From positions 433,758-497,757 of the forward strand of contig JAZKCZ010000002.1 of NCBI GenBank assembly GCA_040387835.1: DNA of 64,000 bases. The letters are read 5' to 3'. Of the stretch, positions 17,476-25,446 are shown piece by piece; within the stretch, counting starts at the first letter, position 1; every line of letters starts with the position of its first letter. The position numbers were made by a program, and so were the translations under genes. The notes beneath the pieces were generated by a model that saw only the letters and a program-made list of their open reading frames with translations, did no database searches and was not told the origin of the DNA. This DNA is from Myxococcota bacterium. Lineage in GTDB: Bacteria > Myxococcota > UBA727 > JABDBI01.

Positions 17476-17503
17476 CTGGACCCCGGCTCAAGGCCGGGGT
17501 GAC
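17476..17503. repeat. 28-bp GTCACCCCGG palindromic repeat
   Basis: An imperfect palindrome, CTGGACCCCGGC-TCAAG-GCCGGGGTGAC. Copies of the same family are at 21351-21379, 54442-54469 and 54484-54511. Here it lies immediately after the yeiH-like gene and could serve as its terminator hairpin. Confidence 0.7.
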
Positions 17504-17505
17504 AG

Positions 17506-18474
17506 TTATACTATCAAATAAATCATCCCCAAACTCACCACCGCTACCAACACTGATCCAAACGCGCCCACAGCCAGCGGCTTAAATCCCACCTTCTGAA
17601 ACGCCTTCAAATCCGTATTCAGCCCTACGCCAGCCATACCAACCAGGATTAAAAACTTGCCCAGCTCATTGCAAAAAGCCACTTGCCCGCTGCTGAAAAA
17701 ACCGAGGCTGCCGCACCAAGCCAGAGCAAAAAAGCCAAACAAAAACCAGGGGAACGCCCGCAGCGCCCCTGCTTTGCTGCCCGAATAGGCAACCGCCACC
17801 ACCAAAGCCATCGGGGCAATAAAACAATTTCGAATCAACTTCACAGCAGTTGCGGTCTGTCCTGCCAAGTCCGAAAACATAAAGCCCGCCCCAACCACCT
17901 GTGGGGTTGAGTGAATGGCCGTTCCGGCGAAAATGCCAAAGGCCAAATCGCTTGCCCCCAACCAATGACCTAAGGGTGGGTAAATTAAAAGCGCAATCAA
18001 TCCGCAGAGCGCTACCGTTCCAACAGCATAGGCAGTCTGCTCTTTCGGCGCCTTCATCAAAGGCGCCACAATCGCAATGGCCGTGGTGCCACAAATAGTT
18101 GTGCCAATGGCTAGCAGCATCGACAGCATGCTAGGCAGCGCCAACAACTTACCCAGACCATAAATCAGCGTAAAACCAACCAGCATGGTCACCAAAATCA
18201 CAGCCAAAAGCCCCGAGCCTTGCGCAAATACCGTCTTAAAATTGAGCCCGGCGCCCATCAATACAATGCCTAAGGCTAGAAACTTTTCGGACCACTTAAC
18301 GCCAGGCTCGCAATGCGCGGGCACCCAGCGAAAATGTCTAAAAGAAATTCCAATAACAATCGCCAGCGCGGATGCCTCAACCGGATGCTTACCGCCAAGC
18401 ACAAATAAGCCAGATAAGAGCGCAGAGATACCCGCAATAAGCCATAACAACAGCCAACCAGCAAAAAGATTCAA
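17506..18474 (-). CDS. YeiH/UPF0324-family putative sulfate/sulfite exporter
   Basis: A 322-residue polytopic membrane protein of the UPF0324 (YeiH) family. Family features are MGAGLNFKTV, the helical GTTICGTTAIAIVAP segment, IFAGTAIHSTPQVVGAG and VKLIRNCFIAPMAL. About nine to ten membrane helices are expected. Family members are annotated as possible sulfate or sulfite exporters. It overlaps the cysteine dioxygenase-like gene by 4 bp, which supports a role in disposing of the sulfur released from cysteine oxidation. Confidence 0.85.
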   Translation of the reverse strand: MNLFAGWLLLWLIAGISALLSGLFVLGGKHPVEASALAIVIGISFRHFRWVPAHCEPGVKWSEKFLALGIVLMGAGLNFKTVFAQGSGLLAVILVTMLVGFTLIYGLGKLLALPSMLSMLLAIGTTICGTTAIAIVAPLMKAPKEQTAYAVGTVALCGLIALLIYPPLGHWLGASDLAFGIFAGTAIHSTPQVVGAGFMFSDLAGQTATAVKLIRNCFIAPMALVVAVAYSGSKAGALRAFPWFLFGFFALAWCGSLGFFSSGQVAFCNELGKFLILVGMAGVGLNTDLKAFQKVGFKPLAVGAFGSVLVAVVSLGMIYLIV

Positions 18475-18947
18475 CTTAAAGCCTCTCGATAGTAGTTCAT
18501 GCGAAGTGGCGGTGAATAAAGATGAAGCGTTACCAAGGGCTGAACAGTTTCAGCGTTAGCAATGCGGTGAATATCGCCACCTGCAGCCACGCACAACTCG
18601 CCGCTTTGATAAGTATTAACGCCGATTTCCCGAACGGTATCAGCCGTTATAGGCTCATAAACGTGCTCAGTGGCAACACCCGTCATAATGCGAAACGCGC
18701 AGTTGGATCCTTGGTGGTCATGTATGGGCGATGACTGTCCAGCCTGCCAACAAATTAACCACAAGTCATACCACTCTGAACCAGCTAATTTTTGGCGTTT
18801 GTAATTAACCTCACTGAATTCACACTGAGGCGTTAGTTTTGAGAAAGTTGGAGAGCCCGCAAGTAGGGCCCTTTCTAATCGCTCGAGTTCTGCCGTTTTT
18901 GTCAGCGTATTTAAACCCGAGATTAATGAATCTAGGCAAGAAAGCAT
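18471..18947 (-). CDS. Cysteine dioxygenase type I-like
   Basis: A 158-residue cupin that should oxidise cysteine to cysteine sulfinate with O2 and Fe(II). The iron ligands are visible as H76 and H78 in PIHDHQGSNC and H127 in GDIHRIAN. C83 in the HDHxGSxC segment sits where the crosslinking cysteine of eukaryotic enzymes occurs; many bacterial members have glycine there. Other thiol dioxygenases such as the mercaptopropionate type cannot be excluded. It is coupled to the YeiH-like exporter by a 4-bp overlap. Confidence 0.82.
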   Translation of the reverse strand: MLSCLDSLISGLNTLTKTAELERLERALLAGSPTFSKLTPQCEFSEVNYKRQKLAGSEWYDLWLICWQAGQSSPIHDHQGSNCAFRIMTGVATEHVYEPITADTVREIGVNTYQSGELCVAAGGDIHRIANAETVQPLVTLHLYSPPLRMNYYREALS

Positions 18948-18980
18948 CCTGAAGTCACCCCAGGATACTCTCTAACAGTA

Positions 18981-20396
18981 TTACCGGCGTTGGAAAGACC
19001 GGCCACGACGTTTGTCGTCGAAACGGCCATAGCCGCCGCCACGGTTACGTTTTTGGTCTGGCCTTGGCGCCCTTTCCATTTGGCTCAAACGTTCTGGATC
19101 AACACCAATCTTATCTGGCCCTGCCACTTCAAGGCTGCTCAAATACATGGAAAGCAACTTGAGGGTGATTTCAGACTTGTTGGCTGAGTCTTCAATGGTT
19201 TGCAAGAACGCTTGCGCGTCTGGATTAACCACTTGAGCACCAAGCTTTTTAGTCAAATCACTCAGCTTATTCTTCTTCACATCTTGAAGGCTCGGAATAC
19301 GTTTTTGGCCAATCGGGCTACCTGCACCAGCTTGAATCTGCTTCAGCTTATGCATTTCGCGCGGGGTTACCAAAGTCAAAGCGATACCTTTATTGCCTGC
19401 ACGACCGGTACGACCGATTCTATGCACATAGCTTTCAGTTGCCATTGGCAAATGATAGTTAAACACGTGGCTTACATCGGTCACATTCAAACCGCGGGCC
19501 GCAACGTCGGTTGCTACAAGAACGCTGATTTTGCCTTCTTTCAGAGCTGCCAAAACGCGTTCACGTTGGCGTTGCTCTAAATCGCCATGCAATGCAGCGG
19601 ATGAGTAACCGGCACCTTGCAGTGACTGGTTTAACTGATCGCAATCTGCACGCGTACGGCAAAATACGATGGATTTAGGCGGTTGATAAGCATCAAGCAA
19701 ACGAATCAAAGCGTTTTTACGCTCGCCTTCTTCTACAATATAAGCTTCTTGCTGAATGTCTTGGTTGGTGATTTCTTTGCCGGAGTTGGTGGTGATCATC
19801 AAAGGATCTTTCAAGATCTTTTGTGCCAACTTTTGAATCGCAGGCGGCATGGTAGCTGAGAACAAAAGTGTTTGACGCTCTGCAGGTAAGTATTCAAAAA
19901 TCGACTGGATATCATCCAAAAAGCCCATATCGAGCATTTCATCTGCTTCGTCCAAAACAACGATTTTTGGGTTCATCTTAGGAATGCGGCGCGAGTTCAT
20001 CAAATCCAACAAACGACCTGGGGTTGCGACCACAACATGGCCACCTTGCTTAATGGCATCAATTTGACGGGCATAAGAGCTACCGCCAGAAATCGAAACA
20101 CATTTAATACCGAAAGGCCGGCCGAAGCGCTGAATTTCCTCGCAAACTTGGGTAGCCAACTCTCTCGTTGGCGCAATGACCAACATTTGCACCTGAGGCA
20201 AGTTGGCTTGGATTTTCTCAATGGAAGGCCATGCAAAAGCGGCGGTTTTACCTGTACCAGTCTTGGCTTGGCCAATCAAATCGCGTCCTTCCATGATGTG
20301 TGGAATGACCTTTTCTTGAATTAAGCTGGGTTTTTCAAAGCCGACGTCTTTGATGACTTTTAAAAGCGTATCGGAGAAATTAAACTGTGCAAACAT
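18981..20396 (-). CDS. DEAD-box RNA helicase
   Basis: A 471-residue ATP-dependent RNA helicase of the DeaD/CsdA-RhlE type. Motifs in order: Q motif (FEKPSLIQEKVIP), AKTGTGKT, PTRELA, the TPGR motif, DEADEM, SAT, and HRIGRTGR. The C-terminal tail is basic and glycine/arginine rich (RNRGGGYGRFDDKRRGRSF), typical of RNA-binding tails. The ATG at 20396 has a GAGAGA site upstream and gives the standard FAQFNFSDTLL start; the longer reading to 20432 is rejected. A 160-bp leader separates it from the divergent gene, and cold-shock control is possible but not shown. Confidence 0.94.
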   Translation of the reverse strand: MFAQFNFSDTLLKVIKDVGFEKPSLIQEKVIPHIMEGRDLIGQAKTGTGKTAAFAWPSIEKIQANLPQVQMLVIAPTRELATQVCEEIQRFGRPFGIKCVSISGGSSYARQIDAIKQGGHVVVATPGRLLDLMNSRRIPKMNPKIVVLDEADEMLDMGFLDDIQSIFEYLPAERQTLLFSATMPPAIQKLAQKILKDPLMITTNSGKEITNQDIQQEAYIVEEGERKNALIRLLDAYQPPKSIVFCRTRADCDQLNQSLQGAGYSSAALHGDLEQRQRERVLAALKEGKISVLVATDVAARGLNVTDVSHVFNYHLPMATESYVHRIGRTGRAGNKGIALTLVTPREMHKLKQIQAGAGSPIGQKRIPSLQDVKKNKLSDLTKKLGAQVVNPDAQAFLQTIEDSANKSEITLKLLSMYLSSLEVAGPDKIGVDPERLSQMERAPRPDQKRNRGGGYGRFDDKRRGRSFQRR

Positions 20397-20559
20397 ATGT
20401 GTCTCTCTTTTATATGAATAATCTAGAGCCACATGAAAACCAGTTCCAGAATCGGATGTTTAGTTGCCCCAGTCAAATCAGCCTAGCAGGATTTTCAATA
20501 AGCGCTAGGGGGTACTTGTCCGCCCATTTTTTTATATTAAATTCATCAACAAATCCAAA

Positions 20560-21348
20560 ATGAACACCTGCCCAATATCAGACTTCATGCCACTTAGCCC
20601 TACCACCGCAGCCAAAGCCGAAACCCAATGGCCCACCCTCTCTTATGACCGCTTTCAAACCCAAGTGGAACGCGCCTGCAAAGACCCGGATTACTACCTA
20701 GATCAGCGCCAACTAGGAACTTGCGGGCCAATCGCAGTGCTTCATGCTCTAGCCAGCAAAGCAAAAGGTGATTTCGTTAAACTCACAGACGAAGTTTACA
20801 AAAACCCAAGCCGCATCCCCGAAGATCTCCGAACCAGCCCCGATTTAAACCGCCGCTCTGATTTTTTAGCGGCCATCTTAGCAACGCATCTTTTGAACGA
20901 AGAAAACCATCTGCTTAAATTCCATGCCACAGAAGGCAAACGCGATTTGGTCGCGGGAAGCTCAAGCCCTGGCAATATCAAGCATTGGATTAAAGAGTTC
21001 TTCCCCGAAAAAACCATCAAAACCTACAGCTCCTACTTTTGGGGCACTATGGACAACGCCAAAGAAATCAATGCGCTCTGGAGCCACGACAAGCCCGACC
21101 CCATCATCTTCGCCGTAGTAAATGCCGCCTGTCTTCAGCCCACGTCCCACCTATTCACCCATAAACTCCCAGGCGTCCTAGCGATGGCAGCCGCGCGCGG
21201 CCATTTCATCCAAATCACCTCACCGTTCCACACCGAAAACGACGAAAATATCCAATTCGAAGCCTTCACCTGGGGCGACACCCATCACTACAGCTTCACC
21301 GAAAAAGAATTCAGCCGAATGATCCTAGAATTCATCGTAGCGATTTAA
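20560..21348 (+). CDS. Putative papain-like cysteine protease (candidate effector)
   Basis: A 262-residue protein of no recognised family. It has a plausible clan CA catalytic layout: QRQLGTCGPIAVLHAL, with a glutamine just before C55; then RGHFIQI with H215; then FTWGD with D240. This order and spacing match papain-like folds such as the C39-like and YopT-like groups. No signal peptide or membrane segment is seen, so a cytosolic or specialised-secretion role is possible. It stands alone, and a GTCATCCCGG repeat follows its stop. The function is inferred from motifs only. Confidence 0.5.
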   Translation: MNTCPISDFMPLSPTTAAKAETQWPTLSYDRFQTQVERACKDPDYYLDQRQLGTCGPIAVLHALASKAKGDFVKLTDEVYKNPSRIPEDLRTSPDLNRRSDFLAAILATHLLNEENHLLKFHATEGKRDLVAGSSSPGNIKHWIKEFFPEKTIKTYSSYFWGTMDNAKEINALWSHDKPDPIIFAVVNAACLQPTSHLFTHKLPGVLAMAAARGHFIQITSPFHTENDENIQFEAFTWGDTHHYSFTEKEFSRMILEFIVAI

Positions 21349-21350
21349 CC

Positions 21351-21379
21351 GTCATCCCGGGCACCGACCCGGGATCCGG
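21351..21379. repeat. 29-bp GTCATCCCGGG palindromic repeat
   Basis: GTCATCCCGGGC-ACC-GACCCGGGATCCGG, a member of the family found at 17476, 54442 and 54484. It starts 3 bp after the stop of the papain-like gene and may terminate it. Confidence 0.7.
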
Positions 21380-21433
21380 ATCCATGCTCCGTTACTTTAC
21401 AATAAAAATGCAAAGCATCTACCTAGCGGCAAA

Positions 21434-21733
21434 TTAAAGGTTTAAGAGATTCCATACATCTTCGTAAGTAGTGGAGAAGCGCGCTCTCCCGCCATAATAT
21501 TTAGCGCAAGCAATGAATGTATCTTTATCAGAAACACCACTAACATCGGACACAGTATGTGAATCAATATATAGTTTGATTAAAAATGAGCTTCCGAGCC
21601 GAGAAAATTCAACCCACGGATAGTCTTGGTCTCCCTTCATAACAATCCGGCCAGCGTTAGAATGGATTTGCACTCTATCTGCTAATAACAACTGACCAAA
21701 ACTCAACAGTGTAATCAAATATAACAATCTCAT
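21434..21733 (-). CDS. Small exported protein of unknown function
   Basis: A short protein (99 residues from the ATG at 21733) with a signal-like start (MRLLYLITLLSFGQLLLA) and a mature part of about 80 residues rich in beta-strand-like segments. A longer reading starts at 21763. No family is recognised. It belongs to a run of small exported minus-strand genes between 21.4 and 23.7 kb. Confidence 0.45.
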   Translation of the reverse strand: MRLLYLITLLSFGQLLLADRVQIHSNAGRIVMKGDQDYPWVEFSRLGSSFLIKLYIDSHTVSDVSGVSDKDTFIACAKYYGGRARFSTTYEDVWNLLNL

Positions 21734-21810
21734 CACAATAAGTAAAACAATCTGAGGCGCCATTTATGCCAGGAATCTTCTGATCGAACCGAGCCGAGCG
21801 AGGCTGAAAA

Positions 21811-22014
21811 AGCGATTTTAAGACTGCTCACACCGTTAGCGAAGCCCTAGAATGCTTAGGCGGCGCCGGTTATATCGAAGACACTGGCCTGTCCGAACTC
21901 TATGCTAGCGCGCTGAAAGCCCTAAAACTCGTTTTTCTGATCAGAACGCCTGAGATCATTCAACATAAACACGAGCTCGTCCAGCGATATGGGCGAAGCA
22001 AGCTGCAACACTAA
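21811..22014 (+). pseudogene. Acyl-CoA dehydrogenase C-terminal remnant
   Basis: The plus strand reads TVSEALECLGGAGYIEDTGL, followed by SELYASALKALK and a stop at 22012. The ALECLGGAGYIEDTGL stretch is the conserved C-terminal signature of AidB-like or related acyl-CoA dehydrogenases. No other part of the enzyme is present, there is an in-frame stop just upstream (21805), and the sequence after the motif no longer matches the family. It is best read as a decayed fragment of a lost gene. Confidence 0.5.
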
Positions 22015-22032
22015 ACCCTTTGTGAAGCCAAT

Positions 22033-22437
22033 TTAGTCCGCCCAACCGAGATTTACCGGGTCCACATGTACCGAACGCCTTCTGGGTACCTTTTGATCCA
22101 AAATAGGTACGGAATAATCCGAAAACAACGCAAGCAATTTTTCACGAAAATCTGAAGGTATAGCGCTCATATGAAAGGCCATATTTCCAATATTCTGCTC
22201 CAAATAGCCACTGTCTCCGACAAAGATCATATGAGGTTCATCTTTCCCAGGCCAAAATAAATTGACCTCGACCACCACGGGATCTTTGTCGCGCGCAATC
22301 AACTTAATTATGTTGCAATTGACCTTTTCGACTTGATCGGAAAACATCCAACCTCTGGCAATACCAGTCACTCCCCAGTCAGCAAATAAACAAGGTGCCC
22401 AGCATAGCAGCAAAAAAAAATGTGCAAGCTTCAACAT
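22033..22437 (-). CDS. Small exported protein of unknown function
   Basis: A 134-residue protein with a signal peptide (MLKLAHFFLLLCWAPCLFA, cleaved near residue 19) and a mature domain containing PVVVEVNLFWPGKDEPHMIF. It has one cysteine in the mature part. No family is recognised. It may share a transcript with the membrane protein upstream at 22488-22880. Confidence 0.5.
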   Translation of the reverse strand: MLKLAHFFLLLCWAPCLFADWGVTGIARGWMFSDQVEKVNCNIIKLIARDKDPVVVEVNLFWPGKDEPHMIFVGDSGYLEQNIGNMAFHMSAIPSDFREKLLALFSDYSVPILDQKVPRRRSVHVDPVNLGWAD

Positions 22438-22487
22438 TGGGATGGAACGACAGGTGGTGGAGTTTTATTCTGCCTAAGTAAATAGAT

Positions 22488-22880
22488 TTAGCCCCTCACA
22501 CGGCAAATCCAGGCGTAGAAGCGATAAACCACAACTATGAGGGTTAAATAGACACCGAACAGAATCCCAATGGCAATCGTTATGGCTCCATATGGCATGA
22601 GCAGATTATCCACAACTTCTCCATTCTCTCGGATATATGAAAGAGCATTCCCCAAACATGTAATTAGAAAACCTATCCCAATTAAGGCAAAGACCCAGCT
22701 CCAACGGTGAACACCTCTTTGGATACTGCGTCCAATAATAAACGTGACGCCCAAAAAACCGGTCGCTACTAAGTAATCGCTATCTACCAACTCAAGGGAG
22801 CCAATAAAGATAAGTCCCAGAAAAATTGCCCAATATCGGAGACTGCGTAAAAGATTCCAAAATCGAAAATAGAGTGCCAT
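22488..22880 (-). CDS. Small integral membrane protein of unknown function
   Basis: A 130-residue protein with about four predicted membrane helices (roughly residues 15-30, 37-52, 60-80 and 95-122). Short charged loops separate the helices and the C-terminus is basic (WICRVRG). No family is recognised. Confidence 0.5.
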   Translation of the reverse strand: MALYFRFWNLLRSLRYWAIFLGLIFIGSLELVDSDYLVATGFLGVTFIIGRSIQRGVHRWSWVFALIGIGFLITCLGNALSYIRENGEVVDNLLMPYGAITIAIGILFGVYLTLIVVVYRFYAWICRVRG

Positions 22881-22931
22881 AAAATTCAGACTTGTATCTC
22901 AAAGCCATACTCCATCTGCTATTTCTATCAG

Positions 22932-23108
22932 ATGCATAAGAAAAAGAAACCACCATCACTGGCCGAATTATGCCCGTAGAATTCCCTGAGTTTGGTCGCG
23001 GGTGTAGCCTACGTAGATATCATTACTGGAAAGCTCGAGGAAGTAGACGTACCACACGAATCAGAAACGTCGGAATTACCATCTGTCCATAGTTATCCCT
23101 TGATTTGA
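22932..23108 (+). pseudogene. Possible interrupted small ORF in an otherwise empty gap
   Basis: The gap 22881-23166 holds no intact gene. One plus-strand frame reads from an ATG at 22932 (MHKKKKPPSLAELCP) to an in-frame TAG at 22977, then continues open for 42 codons (VAGVAYVDIITGKLEEVDVP) to a stop at 23106. It could be a small gene broken by one nonsense change or chance. Weak support. Confidence 0.2.
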
Positions 23109-23166
23109 TTAAAGACTGGTCATTAGGCTGCAATCAGTTTGTGTTTCATGAACCGTTCACCTTATA

Positions 23167-23682
23167 CTAAACGTCTTTTATTCCATCCTGGGTTTCTTTC
23201 AGATTCAGAGCGACGATTAACACGATGGGGATCAGGATATCCGTCCAAAAAATGGCGCCAGCGTTTCCTGGATCGAAGTTATGATGGGAAACCATTTGAT
23301 AGATATGACCCACCGCTGCGCCCCATAGAAAAATGGCGGTAAAGAGCACACCAGCTTTTTGGAATCCTAAACTGGACCGGAAACCTAAAACGCCTAAAGC
23401 GCTCATACCCAAGTTAGCCATCGCTACTTCAAACTCAAAAGGGCTGTAGGCCCAGCCAATCATATTGTCGGTTATGCTTGGAAAGAAAGCATGAAATATA
23501 AAAGCCCACAAACCGGCTACGCCAACAGGTAGCAGCAGCAACCAGGCTAATAAAACCGCTTTCGATCGATGTTGAAAACCGATTTGAAAGGCGGATATAA
23601 TAAGGGCTAACATTAAGCAGACAAGTGGAATGTTGCTCAGAATAAAAGAGATGATTTCCGTAACCATATCTAATTTTACCAT
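23167..23682 (-). CDS. Integral membrane protein, DUF6790-like
   Basis: A 171-residue protein with about five membrane helices. The segment GWAYSPFEFEVAMANLGMSA, followed by a LWGAAVGHIYQM helix, resembles the DUF6790 family of small membrane proteins of unknown function. The ATG at 23682 is chosen because it lies just after the stop of the SIMPL remnant upstream; an ATG at 23667 is also possible and a longer reading begins at 23715. Confidence 0.6.
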   Translation of the reverse strand: MVKLDMVTEIISFILSNIPLVCLMLALIISAFQIGFQHRSKAVLLAWLLLLPVGVAGLWAFIFHAFFPSITDNMIGWAYSPFEFEVAMANLGMSALGVLGFRSSLGFQKAGVLFTAIFLWGAAVGHIYQMVSHHNFDPGNAGAIFWTDILIPIVLIVALNLKETQDGIKDV

Positions 23683-23686
23683 TGAC

Positions 23687-23873
23687 TTAAAGTTCGGTGC
23701 AATATCCGCCTTCAAATTCGATTTTAACGTTCACGGTGGCACTGACTTCTTGAGGTTCAAACATACCGCTCACCATACATGAAGGACAAAAGCCACTTTG
23801 AAATATCTTTCTAGCCGAAGTACCGTCTGTTAATAATCCATCGAGACATAGTTCTTCAGCCTTAACGCAGGGT
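23687..23873 (-). pseudogene. Truncated SIMPL-domain gene remnant abutting tRNA-Ser
   Basis: The minus strand reads 61 open codons ending MFEPQEVSATVNVKIEFEGG and a few more residues before TAA at 23687. This closely matches the C-terminus of the intact SIMPL gene at 24055-24828 (MFETQTVDTNVNVKIEFDGG), also at DNA level. The similarity covers about the last 30 residues. The remnant begins exactly where the tRNA-Ser CCA end stops, so its 5' part has been removed or replaced at the tRNA. Confidence 0.6.
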
Positions 23874-23962
23874 GGCGGAGGAGGTGAGATTCGAACTCAC
23901 GGTAGAGTTGCCCCTACGCTGGATTTCAAGTCCAGTGCCTTAAACCGCTCGGCCACCCCTCC
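23874..23962 (-). tRNA. tRNA-Ser (anticodon TGA)
   Basis: An 89-nt class II tRNA with encoded CCA. The anticodon stem CTGGA/TCCAG encloses CTTGAAA, giving anticodon TGA (serine). The long variable arm (CGTAGGGGCAACTCTACC) and the GTTCGAATC T-loop are typical of tRNA-Ser. The acceptor GGAGGGG pairs with CTCCTCC with one G-U pair. Confidence 0.97.
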
Positions 23963-24054
23963 ACGGGATTTGAATGTTGCTTGCCGCGTTTGTTGGCAAT
24001 TGGCAAGAGGTTGCCAGACGGAATAAAAAAGTGGCCTGGGCTCGTTGCTGGCTC

Positions 24055-24828
24055 ATGAAAAGAACAAAATTCGCATCAGCTGCTTTATTGCTCTGCCTTG
24101 CCCCCGCGGCATTTGCCGGGCAGGCTTTGGTTGTCGGAAACGGGTCGGTTCAAGCGCCGCCCGACTGTGCTACGGTTGAAATTTCCGTGACATCTGAATG
24201 TTATCCATCGGCTTTGGCAGCAAGCAACGCCACTGACAAAATGAGCAGAAAGATCTTTGATTTCCTAACAGCCATCCAAGATCCAGCTGACTCGCTCTCA
24301 AGCAATGGCGGATTTACACAATCTTTTGTTCGTTTTGTCACCGACAGCGCTGGCCGTTCTGCTCAAACGTGCCATGGCACATTTCAAAAAATGACCACGA
24401 TCATCATGAATGTCCGAAACCTTAAGGGCTTCGAAGCCAAATTTGCTCGTATGCAAGAAAAGGTGTTCGCCGACTTCCAACCTCCGAAGGGCAACACCGA
24501 GTCCGCGCCCATCACTTTCGCAACCATCGGTGCTCCAACCCCAGAGCTATTTCCTGAGCACAAAAAACAAATGGAAATGAAAGCCCGGCGTCTAGCAGTA
24601 GAAAATGCCATTAAGCTATTTGAAGCCACCAAGCCTAAACAGTGCGAGATCACCAACTACCGCATTGCCGAAATCAACGACAACATCGCTTCACGCGCGC
24701 CTACCTACTCGAACGTCCGAGCAAAGCCAAGCAGTAGTGCATCGACTGCACCCGTTATGTTTGAAACACAAACGGTTGACACCAACGTGAATGTTAAAAT
24801 CGAATTCGACGGCGGCCACTGCCTCTAA
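24055..24828 (+). CDS. Exported SIMPL-domain (DUF541) protein
   Basis: A 257-residue protein with a signal peptide (MKRTKFASAALLLCLAPAAFA) followed by GNGSVQAPPDCATVEISVTS, the typical opening of SIMPL/DUF541 periplasmic or outer-membrane proteins. Family roles are poorly defined (oxidative stress, interaction with signalling kinases). It has several cysteines that could pair. The ATG at 24055 is chosen over 23974 because it gives the signal peptide. A decayed paralogue lies just across the tRNA-Ser gene. Confidence 0.8.
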   Translation: MKRTKFASAALLLCLAPAAFAGQALVVGNGSVQAPPDCATVEISVTSECYPSALAASNATDKMSRKIFDFLTAIQDPADSLSSNGGFTQSFVRFVTDSAGRSAQTCHGTFQKMTTIIMNVRNLKGFEAKFARMQEKVFADFQPPKGNTESAPITFATIGAPTPELFPEHKKQMEMKARRLAVENAIKLFEATKPKQCEITNYRIAEINDNIASRAPTYSNVRAKPSSSASTAPVMFETQTVDTNVNVKIEFDGGHCL

Positions 24829-24872
24829 ATTATGGCGGGATTAAGTCGTGTGTTTCAATGGCTGCAGAATTC

Positions 24873-25379
24873 ATGAAACACACAAAACTGATTGCCTTAC
24901 TATTCGCAATTTCAGCACTTCAAGCACAAGCCGGCGGCTCAACTGAACCCACAGCCGTACCGGTTCCCACAGCCACCGCTGAAAGCCATGGTTGCAACGC
25001 CTGCATGATCATCGGTGGCATTATCAGCGGCATCGCCGTCGCCTATGGGATCGCTGGCCTGGTTGCTGCTGAGCATTATCACGAACATGATCAAGACTGC
25101 TGCTCCGCCAAACTTTTTTGCAACAATACGTTTTCGTTCCCAGAACGCCGTCAAGAAGTGCAAATCAACATTCCTTTTACTTGCAACGCCCAAGGTCCAG
25201 GTGAATTCCAATTTTGCATCGAAAACCGCGACCATAAAAAAGAACCTAAATGGACATGGCCAGTTGCCATCACAGCCGGTGTGGCTCTAGGCGCAGGATC
25301 TATCGCTCTACTCGGCGCCATCGTTAAAGGCTCCATGGGTTGCTGTGGCGCTCAAGTTCAAGCAACTGCTGCTCAATAA
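24873..25379 (+). CDS. Cysteine-rich exported or membrane protein of unknown function
   Basis: A 168-residue protein (173 from the ATG at 24858) with a signal peptide (KHTKLIALLFAISALQAQA), a glycine-rich hydrophobic segment (MIIGGIISGIAVAYGIAGLV), a central domain with several cysteines, a second membrane segment (PVAITAGVALGAGSIALLGA) and a terminal GCCGA. Eleven or so cysteines are unusual for its size. A histidine-rich HYHEHDQDCC stretch could bind metal. No family is recognised. A good terminator follows it. Confidence 0.55.
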   Translation: MKHTKLIALLFAISALQAQAGGSTEPTAVPVPTATAESHGCNACMIIGGIISGIAVAYGIAGLVAAEHYHEHDQDCCSAKLFCNNTFSFPERRQEVQINIPFTCNAQGPGEFQFCIENRDHKKEPKWTWPVAITAGVALGAGSIALLGAIVKGSMGCCGAQVQATAAQ

Positions 25380-25391
25380 CGCCTGAAGACA

Positions 25392-25430
25392 AAAATGCGC
25401 ACGATTACTGATTGGTGCGCATTTTCATTT
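25392..25430 (+). terminator. Rho-independent terminator
   Basis: AAAATGCGCAC and GTGCGCATTTT form a perfect 11-bp stem with a 12-nt loop, followed by CATTTC. It lies 13 bp after the stop of the cysteine-rich protein gene. Confidence 0.75.
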
Positions 25431-25446
25431 CTGCTATGATGATTTA

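Noticed and set aside
17307..17585. Plus-strand frame of 92 residues across the RNA candidate
   Set aside because: It runs through hairpins and a palindromic repeat into the antisense of the YeiH gene, with no family match; the structure is better explained as RNA plus repeat.
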